Assembly (NCBI GenBank): GCA_022829145.1 | Contig: CM040746.1 | Span: 6,131,184-6,195,183 of the forward strand | Source: Albula goreensis | Taxonomy: Eukaryota; Chordata; Actinopteri; Albuliformes; Albulidae | DNA length: 64,000 bases | Direction of reading: 5' to 3' | Shown: one piece after another, positions 48,219 through 61,090 of the stretch | How positions within the stretch are numbered: the first letter of the stretch is position 1 | Layout: each line of letters begins with the position of its first letter | Notes under the pieces: generated by a model | What the model saw: the letters and a program-made list of their open reading frames with translations, nothing else | The model's database searches: none | Told to the model about the DNA's origin: nothing | Made by a program: the position numbers and the translations under genes

Positions 48219-51200
48219 GAACAGAAATTTTCATATACAGACCAAACAATTGAGTTTTTCTAAGGAAGCGTCAGAACAACAATACACATTAGGCACGTAC
48301 AGTAGCCCATCGAAATCAAAGTCCTGAGTCAAACATACTGCTTGTCATCATGACCTGATGATATGGGGAGAACTGACCTTTCATAACACAGAATGAGGAA
48401 TGTGCAGGTTCATATTTGCTAACCAATTTGTAAAAAGCACAGCAGTAGCTCCTTACGTGACGCTACGAGCCGCCTCAGTGGCAGGCCCAGGAGCTAACAG
48501 AGCGCCTACAGATACATCTTTATGGTATATACTGTCAATGATCTGATCTGATCATCTGTTACTTTGAAGAGCGTTGGCTGTACACTACAAATGGAGTGGC
48601 TTGTCATGATATGAGTATAGTGCACAAAACCAGGTTCAAAGTTTCCAGTTTTAGCACTTCGGCTCCTCGTTCATTCATGGTTTGAGCCGTTCAGAAGGTT
48701 ATAACTGAAGCGCTGAGTGAAGCACCCAGTCCAGCTCCCTGCTCAGAGCCACAAAGACACACATGGCGTCTCATGCTGTTGCTGTTGGATGTGGGAACAC
48801 AAACGATCTATGGAGCAGGATTTCAATCCAAACATAATTGTAATTTTTCACATATGCGAGATACTTTTAATATCTAATGTTGGATGATTCACCCTGTTGT
48901 TGGAACATGTCAGCGCAGAAACAGAGAGGTACTTGTTACAAAGAACAATTATTCCATATTCACCAAAGAACCAGACAGATCAGTTTTCAGAGAACCAAAT
49001 ATTTCATCAGTAAAGGGCAGTGGAACATTATTCCTGTTAATAAGGCTTATATTTCCTGATAGACCCGCAGCTGTTCTAAAGGCTAAACCTACAGTGTGTT
49101 AAAATATATGCACCATGGGATAGACCTCATGGATCAAATGAGACAACTAAAACCAGCATACATAAAGAGGGTTGACTCCAGCAGTCTGACCTGGGTAACC
49201 TGACCTTTTCTCAGCTGCTTTAGCAGCACATGAAGTAATTTCAAGAGCTGGAATCCACAAAGTATTTGTATATCCCCTGACTGCACCTTGTCACTCAACC
49301 AGGAAAGTGTTGAGCAACAGAGTAGGGTGTGTCTATCTGTCCCTCAGGAAGAGTGCCTAGAAATCTCGGTCTGACAGTGCAAAGTGCAGATCTTTCAAGA
49401 TGAAGTGAGTTTCTCTTCAGAAATTCTCCTTGTTGAAGTAGAACTTTGTTTTTCGAGGATCCACATCCGAGTACTTGATGCATTTTTTCTCCAGGGTCGT
49501 AGCCAGCACCTGTGGCCCGCAGAGAAATGTCCCAACCACCGATCTGTGAATGTTGAAGACAGGAGTTCAAAAAAATGTCAGGGCCTTTTTTTTCTACATT
49601 GCCATAGTGTCAAGGTTAGTGTGGAGGCCAGTAATTGCGCAGGGAAACTTACGTGGGGTTCTCTTTGCGGATCTGTTCGAATTCCTTGTCCCAGTTGGGC
49701 CGCCCATAGTGGGTCTTCTGTTTTAGTCCTGTAATGACGTCTTTGTCATCATCAAAGTGAACCATCACATGGGCTGCCTGCGGTAACCATGTAAAATACC
49801 AAGGGTGAAAGTCTTCCCCATCACCGTCATCATCATCATCATCACCTCTAATGGATATATATCAAAGATAACCTAATACCTTTTCCAGCCTAATAACGTT
49901 ACCATCACAATTTTCACCCAAATGTACAGCTGCACTCTGCACTGTATGTACATACTCCCACTTGCGGAGTTATTTGAATGGTACAAACATATTTTCATAA
50001 ACGTTTCTATCCTTGCAGCGCTGACGTCCATTCATCGGCATCTCGGACGAACTTATACATCTGCAGAGGGTTTTCCTGCTGTCGGTAAATAGATGGGCCT
50101 AACTGACAATATGTTGGAATGCCAACTTACTTCACAGTGGTGGGTAAGGTACACTTGTTAGGCAGTTTAGAATCGGTACGTACGTGGCTGTGATCCCATC
50201 CGGTGAGATAGAGTTTGTAAGTGAGGAAGTCTCCCATTCCACGCTCCTCCATTTCCTTCTCAAGAACCTGCAGGAGGTCAGCGAACCACTCAAAGGCATG
50301 TGTCTCTCTGCACAGCCAGTAGAAATAGATCTGCCATAAGGAAATAAGATAAATTAAAACTCTGGGCACTGACTCAAAAAACACGCTCATGGTGAGCAGG
50401 AAACGTTTGTCTCATTCTCTAGATTGCTTTGTATTCCACACAATGATGAATTATGTAAACTTTTGGAATGGCCAGTGACTCATAATAGGATGCCTGTAAT
50501 TGTCAGTGTTTCCAAAAGAAACAGATCAGGTTGTGTTAAGGTGCACTGTAAATGACTAAGTCTGTAACTTAGACTTCATGGACACCATGACTCCTGCTCT
50601 TCATGCCTGAATCTCACATTCTGAGTTATTTTAATTACCTTCATGGTCTTAATTTTAACTATTTTCTAGTATTTTATACTGTATTTCAACAAATTACTTA
50701 AATCTTTTAAAACCTTTTAAACATCCATTTTTTCCTCCCAATTTTAACTGCCCAATTATGTGTATTGGAAGAATAGCACATGAAATGTTAATGAAAATGA
50801 GCAAATCTCAAAAGGCTAACAGTGCTGCCCCTAAATGTAAGCTACATTCATTGTTGATCTATTTAATATATGACTTTAAGTTAACACCCAAGTTAAAACT
50901 TATATTTTCTTGTTAACTCAGTAATACTCAGACATGCAAATTGGTCATTCAGCAGTTCTTTGAACCGCACTGAAATTCCAAAAAATGGCTCATCATCTTC
51001 TTTCAAAAAAAAAAATATTTTACCTTTCTTGTGCGTAGCTTGGGGTTTGAGTCTTTGAATTTGTACCAGATAGATTTCAGGATGGAGGCAAAGGGCGTCA
51101 CACCAATGCCAGCGCCAACCAGCATGCTGACCTCATAGTCAAATACATCCTCACTGGCAGTGCCAAAGGGTCCATCCACACCCATCCTGACGGAGACAGC

Positions 51201-54200
51201 AGTCACTAATCAGGTCAGGCAGGTCAGAGGGTAAAGGGGTCAAACAGTGTACACACAATGAATACAAACAAACAGTTGATCACAGTTACCTCACCTCAAC
51301 CAGTTTCTCCTGTCTGGATATGGATTTTCGAACGAGCTTAAAAACCAGAGTGCACTTATCCCTGACCTGTCAGCATATATTAGCCCATCACATTGGGGAA
51401 GGAAAACCTCAGCGCCAATTTAAGGAGTCTTACTTTGGTCCCTGGGCACCTTCGGGCAGCTCCTCCACCATGCTGATCAGCTTTTGGGTCCAGTCCCCCG
51501 CAGAGCGGATGTGCACGCTCAGAAAGTCCTCCTCGGGGGCAGAGGTCATGGTGAAGGGATGCCACTCCAGTTGGGAGATGGCAGGGCAGTTGAGGAAGAC
51601 ATACTGCCCCACCTCCATCTTGAAGCCTGCTTTCACCAGCTGTAGCTCCAGCACCTTGGATGGGTGCATCACAATCTGGAACAGTGGGAGGAGCAAACTC
51701 ATTTCTGCCACTTCATTGGATGGAAGGACACACACTTGCCTAAGGACATACCCTACATCGGAGGTAACCAATCTTATTCAAGAAGGGTCTGTTCTTCGTT
51801 TACATATCCTTTATTTCACCAGGAAAGTAGCATTAAAATACAAATATATGTTCTTTAAAGGAGTCCTAGCCAAGAGTGTAAAAAGCGGAAAAAGCAAGCT
51901 TTTACTCAAACTGGTCCTTCTCGGATTACGTTAACAACCTAGCAACCAATGTCCTGCACAGTGACACCGCAGATCTGTCCCCGCTGTAGCACCCTCGGTC
52001 CTCCCAGCAGCCAACAGCCACTTACCTTCCTGTACCTGACAGTCTGCATGTAGCGAATGAAGCGCAACACGCGCTCGCAGAGGTAGAGGACCATGGGGCC
52101 GATCACCCACATCCAGGTCTGCAGGGAAGGGGAATAAGCAGAATACCCTCAGACACTGCTGTCCGGCATCAGGAACATGGGGGGGGGGGGGGGGGGTTGT
52201 TGGTGGCCATCCATCCTAGAGTAAGAGTCTCTCACCTGTGGGAATCCTCCTGCAAACTGTGGTATGGGGCATTCAGCTATCTTCCCCCAGTCCTGCGGAC
52301 GGTCTTTGCAGACGGAGAAGTTGTGTGGGGGGTCGGTGGTAGTCTGGCTGCGGACAATGCGCCTGGGGAAGGGGGATTTGGAGTTCAGTGTGAAGGTGGG
52401 TCACAATGACAGGGTCACCATTCAAAGCTGACCATCACCACTGGACCTTGGTCACTTACTGCACTAGAAACACTGTAACCCTCTAAGATACCAGTGAAAC
52501 TCCTATAGATGATCAGATTTTTAAAAAGGAGTATCTATTTTCACCAATATTTATAAAAATTATATAAAAATTTCACATAAGTATGTTTTGGTTTAAATAA
52601 CATGTTCCGTTCTCAGGGATCTACGGAAACATTTTACTGGCATCCAAACATTTCCGACATGTATGTGACCCAGGTCTGGCTCACCACACAGTTTATGCCT
52701 TTACCCAGCTCCGTGGATGACGAGCCCCGCGAAGAAGATGATGAAGAGGTGGTGGGTGTACCAGAAGACCTCGAAGTAGCTGCGGCGGATGACCTCCATT
52801 GACGAGGTGATGATGAGTATGAGGGCAAGAGTGATGATGACGCCCGTGATGCCAGCGATGGTGGTGAACACCACGTATGTGGGAGTCTGGGAGGGAACAG
52901 GGAGCCAATCACATCACATAGCCTGTCATGTGACACCCAGGCCCAACGATGAGCGTTGCCAGAGTAGCTTATTTAACTTTAAATTTATGGTATTTGGGAA
53001 GAAAGAATTGAATGCATTTCTGGGCCAATTTGAGAATTTTCAGGAAAAGTTCTGGAGAATACTGAAAGGTAAAGGTGTCCTAGGTGGGTCCTGAGTCATA
53101 TCTAAGAGGTGAGACTGAAGGTGCAGGAATTTGTTCTGGTCTACCCTCACTAAAAAAAACTAAGTGGAAATGATTTTTAGTGTTTTTAGTGGACGTGATG
53201 ATTATTTGAATCGGGTGTTTTGGTGCTGGCCTAAAGCTGGCTAACCCTGCCAAAAGCCAAAGCCCCTTGCTTCCTCAAGACTTGGTGTCCCCAAAAGCTT
53301 AGCCATGTCTTAAAAATAAAAGCAGGTATGCTGGCTGTGACACTCATCACAGTGAAGTGGAAGGGTGACGAGACTTACAGTGGAGGCGGAGCGAATAGGA
53401 TTCAGGTAGGTCTCATTGGCAGTGTCTTCCAGGCTGGAGAGAGCAGTGCTCAGGATGTCGTACTCTCCCCGCCTGCTGTTGTTGTACCACTCCATGTTGA
53501 GCAAATGTGCCACAGTGTGCACCGCTGCCAACGCGGAAAAAAGGGCGCTGTAAGTACGGCATTCCTCATGGCACGAAGATTATGATCCTTCTGCTGAATA
53601 ACCTGAATGTGTTGTTTCACCATTACCAGGATACAGATTTCTACTGATTTTTTTTCTGTCACTTGAGATAGGGGCAAAATCTTTCGTTGGAAGAAGCATT
53701 GTGAAAGCCAAGATAAATATATAATGTATGAATGTGAAATGCATAATGCAATGTCTATATGTGCGTTTCATGAAGAATAAACATTTTGGCAGGTTAAAAA
53801 AAAACATCTCTAGTGAACTATTTCATCCTCAGCTACATTAGCTAATTAGACAAATTGGATGCATGTTCCACTTTGAATGCATAGATGAGTAATTGCCATT
53901 GTTATCACAGCCTATCCCTTATCGTTTACAAGGTTTCTTTATTAAGGCCAGATAACGCCATTCCTGGATGTCATCTGAGCAGGAAATAAAGGCAATTTAC
54001 CTGTCATCAGGCCAATCATGTACGCCACCAGCTTGTGGAAGGTCAGATTTTTATCCAGTTGCTTCCTCAATGATCGCCCACAGCACTACAGTAAATGGTG
54101 ATATGAGACACCCCAGGCAGTCAGGTTCAGTGGTGTGGCAGCGTGTGCCGTACATACATGCAGAGGAAGCAGCTCAACAAGCTATACGCAATCTATGTCA

Positions 54201-55725
54201 GAACCTTTCAGTCGTTTTCTCAGAAGAGATTGACTCAGAGTGGACTCTCTTAGCACAGTAATTCAAAGTCCAAACTCACGCAGTGGATTGACAGAGGAAT
54301 TACACAACTGCACAATCAATTGAATTACAATCATAAAACATAGTGATAATGACAGATAAAACGGCGGCTCACCATGACCGATCCGCGCAGGAGAGAGAGC
54401 AGGTTACGGCACACCGGCAGCAGGATCAGGAGGCAGTTGAAGTTAAGAACGGCCGCGGGTGCCCGAGCCCAAGCGAGAGCAGACTGAAATCCCAAAGGCA
54501 AGCATGGACCAAATTAACCGACTCAGAAACCATTAAGCACCTAGCAACTATCTCGTATAGCTTTGTAATTGCACGGTACTTTCTTATAATGCTTAGGTAA
54601 CGGGGCTTGCAGCCAACTCAAGTGCTGCTGGTTCGATTCCCAGATACATCTGAATCCCTTCACTGTATAACCAGCTGTATAAATTGATTTCGTGCAGAAA
54701 CTGAAGTTGTTCGAGTCACAGCTTGGATAATACTGCCTGGTAAACATCGATTCTGTAATGTAATTACTGATTTCTGTGTTTCGCTGAAATTTTCTTCACC
54801 CTCACACGCCATTCCCAATACACTTAAATAGATTAATGACAGTGATTCAATGTGACAATATGTTTTTCAAAAATAATATTTTGTAGGAGACATGGTATTG
54901 TGACATGGTATTCAGTGTTAGCCTTCAATTTTCTCCTTACACCATGCTCACAATGAACAGGGTTAAGAGCATAGAGTTAGTTGATCTCAGCAATAATGGA
55001 GAATCCTCAGACAACACCGGGATGGGTCTTACCCGGGATGGGTCTTACCCCTAGAAGATGCCGCGTGTAGAAAAACTGATCTCCCAGGTCGTAGAAGAGA
55101 TAGAAGTAGACGAACAGGAAAATATTAATACCCATCCACAGCACCTGCAGGTCCAGTAAAAACGAGGGCAAACATAAGGAGAGAAGGGTTTTAAAAACTG
55201 ACCATGGCATTCTGAATCAATTGCAGCATTGTCATTTTCCAAGAAAACTGAATAAAATTACTCTGTAATTACAAATCTCAAGTATACCGTAGTAAATTGT
55301 CACTTACACAGGGTAAGTCTGAGTATGCTAAACCTATTGATGTGAAGCTTTGTCCATGTCTGTGAATGAACTCTAATCGGTTACTTTAGATCATTTCTTT
55401 CCTCGCGTAATTCTAAACATGATGCCTTTTTCACCTTTCTCCGGGGCCTATTGTTTTAAAAATAATTTTTCTGCGAAAATACTTTGGATCATCCTTTTCC
55501 ATAAAACACTCGAAATTAAGCCTTTACCATATTATAATATACGAGTGGTACTCCATGCGCCACAAATTGAAACTCAGATATCTGGGGAATAACAGGTTTT
55601 CTGACGATCTGTAAACACATTTATTTAACAGCACTATCATTGTGGATTAATCCCTCTATTGCTAAAATACATTTACTTACCAGTATAAGAGCTGACAGTC
55701 CATTGTTAATGATCCAGTTTCCCAT
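48213..55725 (-). CDS. nox1: NADPH oxidase 1
   Basis: Nox1 is a membrane flavocytochrome that passes electrons from NADPH through FAD and two hemes to oxygen, making superoxide. Coding exons in transcript order: 55725-55681, 55144-55049, 54483-54373, 54085-54001, 53524-53379, 52886-52705, 52362-52236, 52118-52026, 51675-51434, 51186-51024, 50330-50184, 49777-49653 and 49543-49417. Phases agree throughout and the total is 1689 nt (562 aa; human NOX1 is 564). The N-terminus is [15 protein letters not shown]. The heme histidines expected for the family are at H101, H115, H206 and H219. FAD motif HPFT is at 334-337. The NADPH-binding regions are GPFG (381-384), GAGIGVTPF (400-408) and CGPQ (529-532). 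The protein ends FNKENF, close to human NOX1. No defect was seen. Nox2 is the only real alternative; the neighbours cstf2 and xkrx favour nox1. Confidence 0.95.
52178..52196. repeat. poly(G) tract
   Basis: A nearly uninterrupted G run of about 17 bases (C run on the nox1 sense strand) in the short intron between nox1 exons 7 and 8. It is likely to be length-variable and error-prone in sequencing. Confidence 0.8.
54590..54700 (+). repeat. tRNA-derived SINE fragment
   Basis: Contains 'GCTGGTTCGATTCCCAG', a strong Pol III B box, followed by 'CCAGCTGTATAAATTGAT', the usual tail of a fish tRNA-SINE family. It lies in nox1 intron 2, opposite to the gene. Confidence 0.55.
55019..55050 (-). repeat. 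nox1: 16-bp tandem duplication containing nox1 exon 2 donor
   Basis: Plus-strand GGGATGGGTCTTACCC is present twice in a row (55019-55034 and 55035-55050). On the minus strand each copy carries GGGTAAGACC, the 5' splice site after exon 2 (LLG). The first donor (GT at 55048-55047) keeps the frame. The second (GT at 55032-55031) would add 16 nt and shift it. Confidence 0.9.
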
Positions 55726-55789
55726 TTTGCGAACTTACTTCAAACAGCTCTTTCGAACGCAGGAAAACGGTAATACATTATTATCCGAA

Positions 55790-55797
55790 TATTTATA
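55790..55797 (-). promoter_or_regulatory. nox1: TATA box of nox1
   Basis: TATAAATA on the minus strand, about 65 bases upstream of the nox1 ATG (55725). A start site about 30 bases downstream would give a 5'UTR of roughly 35-40 nt. It is the best match in the region, but no transcript evidence is available. Confidence 0.5.
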
Positions 55798-55925
55798 CAC
55801 CGTGGGCCGACCTGCTTAATCCCTCCCTTTTCTGGACACAAAAAACGCGACTTCAGGGGGAGGTTCACACGGGTGCAGTAACACGTTTGTGTAATTCAGG
55901 GAATTCTCAAGGAAGAAAGCACAAA

Positions 55926-56326
55926 AAAAAAAAAGGAAAATGGCTAGCGACTTTCGACACACTGCACTTGCTCGTAATGTCAACATGCCATTCTTGAAGT
56001 TTCAATGGCCAATACAAAGGCTTGTATTCATGCGAGTACAAGGAAGAAAACTATTTTGTAATTTTCAAAGCCTGCTTGGGCGGACTGGCGACGAAAGTAA
56101 AATTAACATTCATTACATAATTGTGATGGAACTAATAATTATGCTTGACTGACTTGACAACTAGACAATGTGTAAATGTCATATCACCTTTTGTTTACTC
56201 ATAGCACGAGTATATCTCAGTAACCAATGCAGTGACTTTACTAGCGTCCCAACATGACGCGGAATGCGCATTTGTAAAGTCACAAGGGACTCCAATAAAA
56301 AGCCAGCCACTTAATTCATAAATAAT
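55926..56326. other. spacer between xkrx and nox1, nothing recognised
   Basis: Short intergenic sequence between the probable xkrx poly(A) signal and the nox1 promoter. A 70-codon ORF at 55940 has no recognisable motif. Confidence 0.4.
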
Positions 56327-56332
56327 TTTATT
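56327..56332 (-). terminator. xkrx: candidate poly(A) signal of xkrx
   Basis: AATAAA on the minus strand, about 1.2 kb after the xkrx stop at 57545 and 600 bases before the nox1 start. The segment 56333-57544 would be the xkrx 3'UTR. No other gene is visible in it. Other A/T-rich hexamers nearby make this a candidate only. Confidence 0.45.
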
Positions 56333-57544
56333 TTAACACATTTAGATTGAACTTGGAAATAGTAAATAGGCACAAAATACACGAATAAATACATCGTTCA
56401 CAGTAATAAAAATAGAAAGTCATTGGCTCCGAACAGGAATTTAAGCAACATGTAGCTACAGTTACCAGCAAGTGAAAAAATACAACCCCTGTTTAAAATA
56501 TCACGTGTAGAATTAATAAAAGTGTTTTGAAAATATTTTCTGGTTAACTCTATTACTTTATATGCTAAAAAACAAGCAACCGATGTTTTCTCGCCCAGCA
56601 GGCAGAAGCTCTCTCCAGCCGTTTTACTGCAGCCCACTGCCTCTTAACTACAACTGAAGAGGACACCAGGGATGCGTCCCAAAACTCGAAAAACGTCTCC
56701 TCCTTTCCTCCACCATCTCCTCGTCTCCTCCCTCCTCCCAACGTCCCAGAATTAGTGGATGGGGATGGTAGTGAAGGAAAACAGGGTACATATTTCGAGA
56801 ATTCAGACGCACCCTAGAGATACCTGCGTGGTCAGAGAGAGACAGGTAACAGATGTGAACGAGGTGCTATCCAATTCCAACATGTCAACGTTTCGTTTTC
56901 TCGTTTGCGGAACCGTGACGTCCAAAGTGCGCGTGGAAGGAGCGTGCAGCGGCCCGCAGTTAAACCCAAAAGCGATTTCTGTGCGCTTTAACAATGATGT
57001 GGACGAAGGCGGAACTTCTCTAACTCTCTGACAGAGTCCGCTGTTCTGAAGATACTTGGCAGGCTTCCCACACACCTGGACTGCTGCCTCCGTCAGAAGG
57101 ACTTTTTGAAGGCTGCCTTTGTACATCATATCGTAATACAGCAGACTACATTCTTTGGTCTCCTTTGGTCTACAGGCAGTGCAGTAAAATACGTAAACTT
57201 ACATTTTTGTGAATCAAGACATCAAACTCATCTAAGCGACATTTGTTTTCCCAAACCAAGCAGAAGTTAGGGCTGTAGCCTGACTCTCACACAAACATTT
57301 TGTTTGTACTTGCAAAAAAAAAAATCTACCCTAATCACTCCCCAGTAATACTGCAATATACAGACAATGGAATCTGCCAGCTCTCCTCTCAGCATTGAAG
57401 AAAAAACTATGTAGGCCTGTCCCAGCTTCTACCTTTTACAATCAGTCCAACAACCCAGAGCACAACGATGGCTCAAGCTGTGATGCCTGGGGCGGGGACC
57501 TGTCAGGAAAGCCAAATACAACGCACACAGGCCCCCCCATCTTC

Positions 57545-58341
57545 TCAGGCTGCGTCCATGATATCATCGAGTATGTCTGTCTCGCGGTCGAAACCCAGTT
57601 GGCTGGTGAGGTCCGGCGGGGGTGGGGCCGGTGCGGTGAGCTTGAGCACCACCTCCTGGGCGTGGCGCCGGCAGCAGACGCAGTGCACACAGTAGTCCAC
57701 GTTGCGGGGGAAGAGGCTGCGGCAGGGGTGGCAGTACTGGTAGAAGAGCATCATGAAGAGAACGCCCAGGACGTAGCAGATCACCAGCTGCAGCACCAGC
57801 AGAGGGGCGCACACCTTCTCGTAGAAGTCCGACTTAAAGAAGTACCACAGGACGATGAGGACCACGTTCTCGGCCAGCCTGACGCCGTAGTAGACTGACA
57901 GGCGGCCCCACCTCTGCCGCTTCTCGATCAGGTCGCGATGGGTGAGGTCCAGCTCCACGGCGGACCAGCAGAAGACGTTGATGCAGGCGTAGAGCAGCGT
58001 CACCAGGAACAGCACGACTGCGGTGCCCAGCTTGCTCAGGTTCTTCTCCACATGCTCCGGCAGCGACGCCCTCTTGGTCCAGAACTCCGCCCAGGGGAGG
58101 AGCAGGAAGAAGAGCAGGTTTCCCAGCACCACCGGCGCCACCCAGTAGGTGACGGCGGTGGAGCAGAGCACCAGGGCCGTCACCCGCGTGGCGATCTCCA
58201 GCCCGCGCCACATCACCATGCACAGGTACGCCGCGGGCCGCAGGCGCACCTTGTAATCGTCGTATTTGATCTGAATGGCCAGCACGCTGCACACCAGGGC
58301 CCCGTAGATGATGGAAATCAGAGTTATGGCCATCAGGACAA
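57545..58341 (-). CDS. xkrx: xkrx last coding exon
   Basis: The acceptor is CTTGTGTGTTCCAG (58342-58355), and the open frame runs to TGA at 57547-57545, encoding 264 residues plus a split Val codon. It contains most of the predicted membrane helices, [11 protein letters not shown], and the C-terminal motif [18 protein letters not shown]. The tail [14 protein letters not shown] ends DDIMDAA. I saw no classical caspase site. Confidence 0.92.
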
Positions 58342-59530
58342 CTGGAACACACAAGAACAACTGTGCTGACATGAGAGCCCCCCTGGAGGACAATGACACA
58401 CCTACAAAAACACTCACAACTTAAAACAATACAGAGCAGCTGTTCACACACACACACCATCCCAGCAGTACCTGCAGGATTTAGTGTTACGGTTGATCAT
58501 ACAAATGCTAATACAACTGGAAAAAGTTGTTGAATTTAGTTTTTTCCCTAAGTCAGAATCCAAATGGCTCACTGATGACAACCACTTGCCAATGGCCAGC
58601 CATCATTTCATTTTTCTGCCAGAGAGGGCAAAATGCAGATAATATAATTACATTCATTCATTTGTTCATTTGTTCTTTCATTCACCCATTTATTTGTTCA
58701 TTCATTCAGTATACACTATTATCCAGATAACCTTGCTGAGGTACTATGTCTCAGAGGCAGTGCAGCCTACTCATCTACAAGGATAGTGACCAAAAAGCCC
58801 AAAAGCACTAGGGGAGCTGCACAGAGGCTAAGATCACATGTGTATTTAAGATTCATTTCGAGTGAAACATGCTACCAACTGAAATGTGAAATCATGAAAG
58901 ATGTGAGACATGACTGTGCGTAAAGTGTCAGATCCCTTCAACAGGGTGAGGGCTGCGGTCTCCAGCCCTGGAGCCGGACCCCTGCAGGCTCCGCTGTTGT
59001 GTGTTGCTACTCAGAACGTAAATACTCAATTGGATAAACCTGCTGATTCACAGCTATCACAACTAATCTGGGTTTAAAATTCCTTTGGTTGTGGAATTTC
59101 CAATGGAAAGAAAAACCAGCAGAACTAGAAGCAGTGTGTCTGCGGGCCTCTTGGCCGGAGAGGGCAGACAGACAGCTCACTCCTGAGGAGCTGGCGTGTG
59201 TGAGGCCTTAATGCGCTGAGGTGTCCGTACGCCATGTGTCCCAGGCCCGGGTTAGTAGAAGGGGGCCTACCTCGGCTGTAGGGCATGTACTGCTCCCGTA
59301 TGGATGCGTACAGCTGCAGGGTGAGCTGGGGCATGGAGCCCAGGAAAGCCTGGATGACGGCGCTGCGCTTGAAGGCGTTGCGGTGGGTGGCCAGCCGCCG
59401 CTCCGAGTGGCTCACCTCCCACTCCATGGGCGTGCCCCGCCCCCTGCGCAGCCAGATCTTCCGGGAGATGGTGACGTACGACTCCTCCTCCCGCCCCGCC
59501 TGGCAGTACACCACCAGCGCCTCCACGCAC
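57545..59530 (-). CDS. xkrx: XK-related protein, X-linked homologue (3' part)
   Basis: Xkrx belongs to the XK/Xkr family of multi-pass plasma-membrane proteins. Some relatives (Xkr8) are caspase-activated phospholipid scramblases; no such activity is established for Xkrx. Two coding exons are present: 59530-59271 (260 nt) and 58341-57545 (797 nt including the stop TGA). The junction codon G|TT gives [18 protein letters not shown], closely matching the human RVVLM junction. Conserved blocks include [65 protein letters not shown] and the Cys-rich HCVCCRRH tail. Several hydrophobic segments are visible. The N-terminal exon, which should end just before [10 protein letters not shown], was not found up to 64000 and probably lies outside the window. 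It is on the same strand as nox1. Confidence 0.92.
59271..59530 (-). CDS. xkrx: xkrx middle coding exon
   Basis: The acceptor is CCCCCCACTGCAG (59531-59543) and the donor CAGCCGAG|GTAGGC (59270-59269). It encodes [20 protein letters not shown] through [20 protein letters not shown] to EQYMPYSR. It starts by completing a codon begun in the missing first exon. Confidence 0.92.
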
Positions 59531-59654
59531 CTGCAGTGGGGGGGTGGAAGGGGGCCATGCCTCACCATCGCGCAGTAGCACATTGAGTGACACAAGAACC
59601 AGAGAGGATCATGCAGTCTGCACTCATTATGTCACATTTCATCCATACTGTGCA

Positions 59655-59715
59655 ACAATGGTCAGGAGCTGGGTTAGTAAGTGAGAGGTTGCAGATTTGA
59701 TTTCTGTATAACAGA
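59655..59715 (+). repeat. diverged tRNA-SINE fragment
   Basis: 'GAGAGGTTGCAGATTTGATTTCTG' resembles the B-box region of the SINE pieces at 39.2 and 54.6 kb. Short and diverged. Confidence 0.35.
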
Positions 59716-60944
59716 TAGTGTGTAGACATGTATACTGCTACATGGCTGGGCAGTGCAGGCTCCATGGGGGGGCAGTCCAGGGGGGTGGTGGGGGCTGTCT
59801 CTGTAGGGAGCAGGTTGGGCCATTAGCTGATTGGTTGAATCGGGTTTTGGGAAAAGGCCTGCACCCAAAGCGTCCCCTCTCAGACCAGCTCGTCCTGGCG
59901 CAGTAGGTACCACCACTCGAGACCAATTAACACATCAGCTGACCATAATCACTGAACAAAGAGACCCAACCAAAAGCTTTATGGCTATCTGAACAGGAGA
60001 AGAGCGTCATAAAAATGCTCCATATTTATCTGCTCTGATGTGGTCATTCCACATTCTGTCCACAAGATGGTGATATAAAGTAAGATATCCCTGCATTACG
60101 TCGCGTTTGTGACTTGACACTGTGAGTGACACTAAAACAGAAGACAAATGGTATGCGTTTATAACACAGAAAATAGTACATAAAACAGATGCTACAGACT
60201 AATTTGATCCTGGTTGCTCCTGCTCCATTTCATGATTTTGAAGCAAACACAGGCAGTGAAATTGTCAGAAAGAGGCCTTACTGAGGGAATACATTTTTGC
60301 GTCCCATTCCTCATTAAAATGTAGCCTGACATTTGTTAAAAACTGGAGTTCAAACTTTAATATAAAAACTAATCCAAGTAAACATTCGCTAAAAATGCAA
60401 AAGAAGCAGTGTTCAAAACAGCAGGAAATATGCCAGATATTTTTGAGACATAGTGTAATCCATCTCAATCCTGCCCATGATCTACCTCACTGCTTCCTGA
60501 AGAATACTTTTTTCTTTTTAAATACAGAATTCAATGTGTTCTGTACTTTGCGGAGTAAAAAAAAAAAAAAACATTTATGCTCACACAAAACAGCTGAATT
60601 TCTGGTGAGGAGTTCCTGGAAAAAACTTGAAGTTTTTTGGAGTGTGTCACGTTTTGGAATGCTGCCTTCATCCGCTTCTCATATGACATCATTTCCTTCA
60701 GAGGAAAAAAAAAAAAAGATATTCCTCTGACTGTTTTTCATTCTGGACGGCTGAGCGGTGAGAGAGCAGAGCCGTATTTAGAGCCAGCGCGCTCGCAGCC
60801 GATGTGGTGGAGTATCGTTTTCACTGTAACCTTAGTCCCCACAACCACCTCCCGCAACGAACGGGTACCCTGCAGAGTGGCACAATGCAGCGTACAGAAA
60901 ATCTGCAGATCTAGGGTCAGCCCTCTGTCTCTCACATGGGATCC

Positions 60945-61090
60945 TTTACCTGGTTTTACATTTACATTGTATTACATTTAAGCATCTTTGCACACTATTC
61001 TCTCATACTGCTGCATTTACTTGGTTAAGTGCATTGCTCAAGATGCCCTACCTGGGAAATGAACCTGTAGCCTCTAAATTGGATCAGCTG
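60945..61090 (-). repeat. tRNA-derived SINE, reverse orientation
   Basis: On the minus strand it reads 'GAGGCTACAGGTTCATTTCCC' then 'AGGTAGGGCATCTTGAGCAA', and it ends in a TACATTTACA-like tail. This is the same organisation as the SINE pieces elsewhere in the window. Confidence 0.5.

Noticed and set aside
57395..58369. Plus-strand ORFs opposite xkrx (143-167 codons)
   Set aside because: Antisense shadows of a GC-rich coding exon; no recognisable protein.
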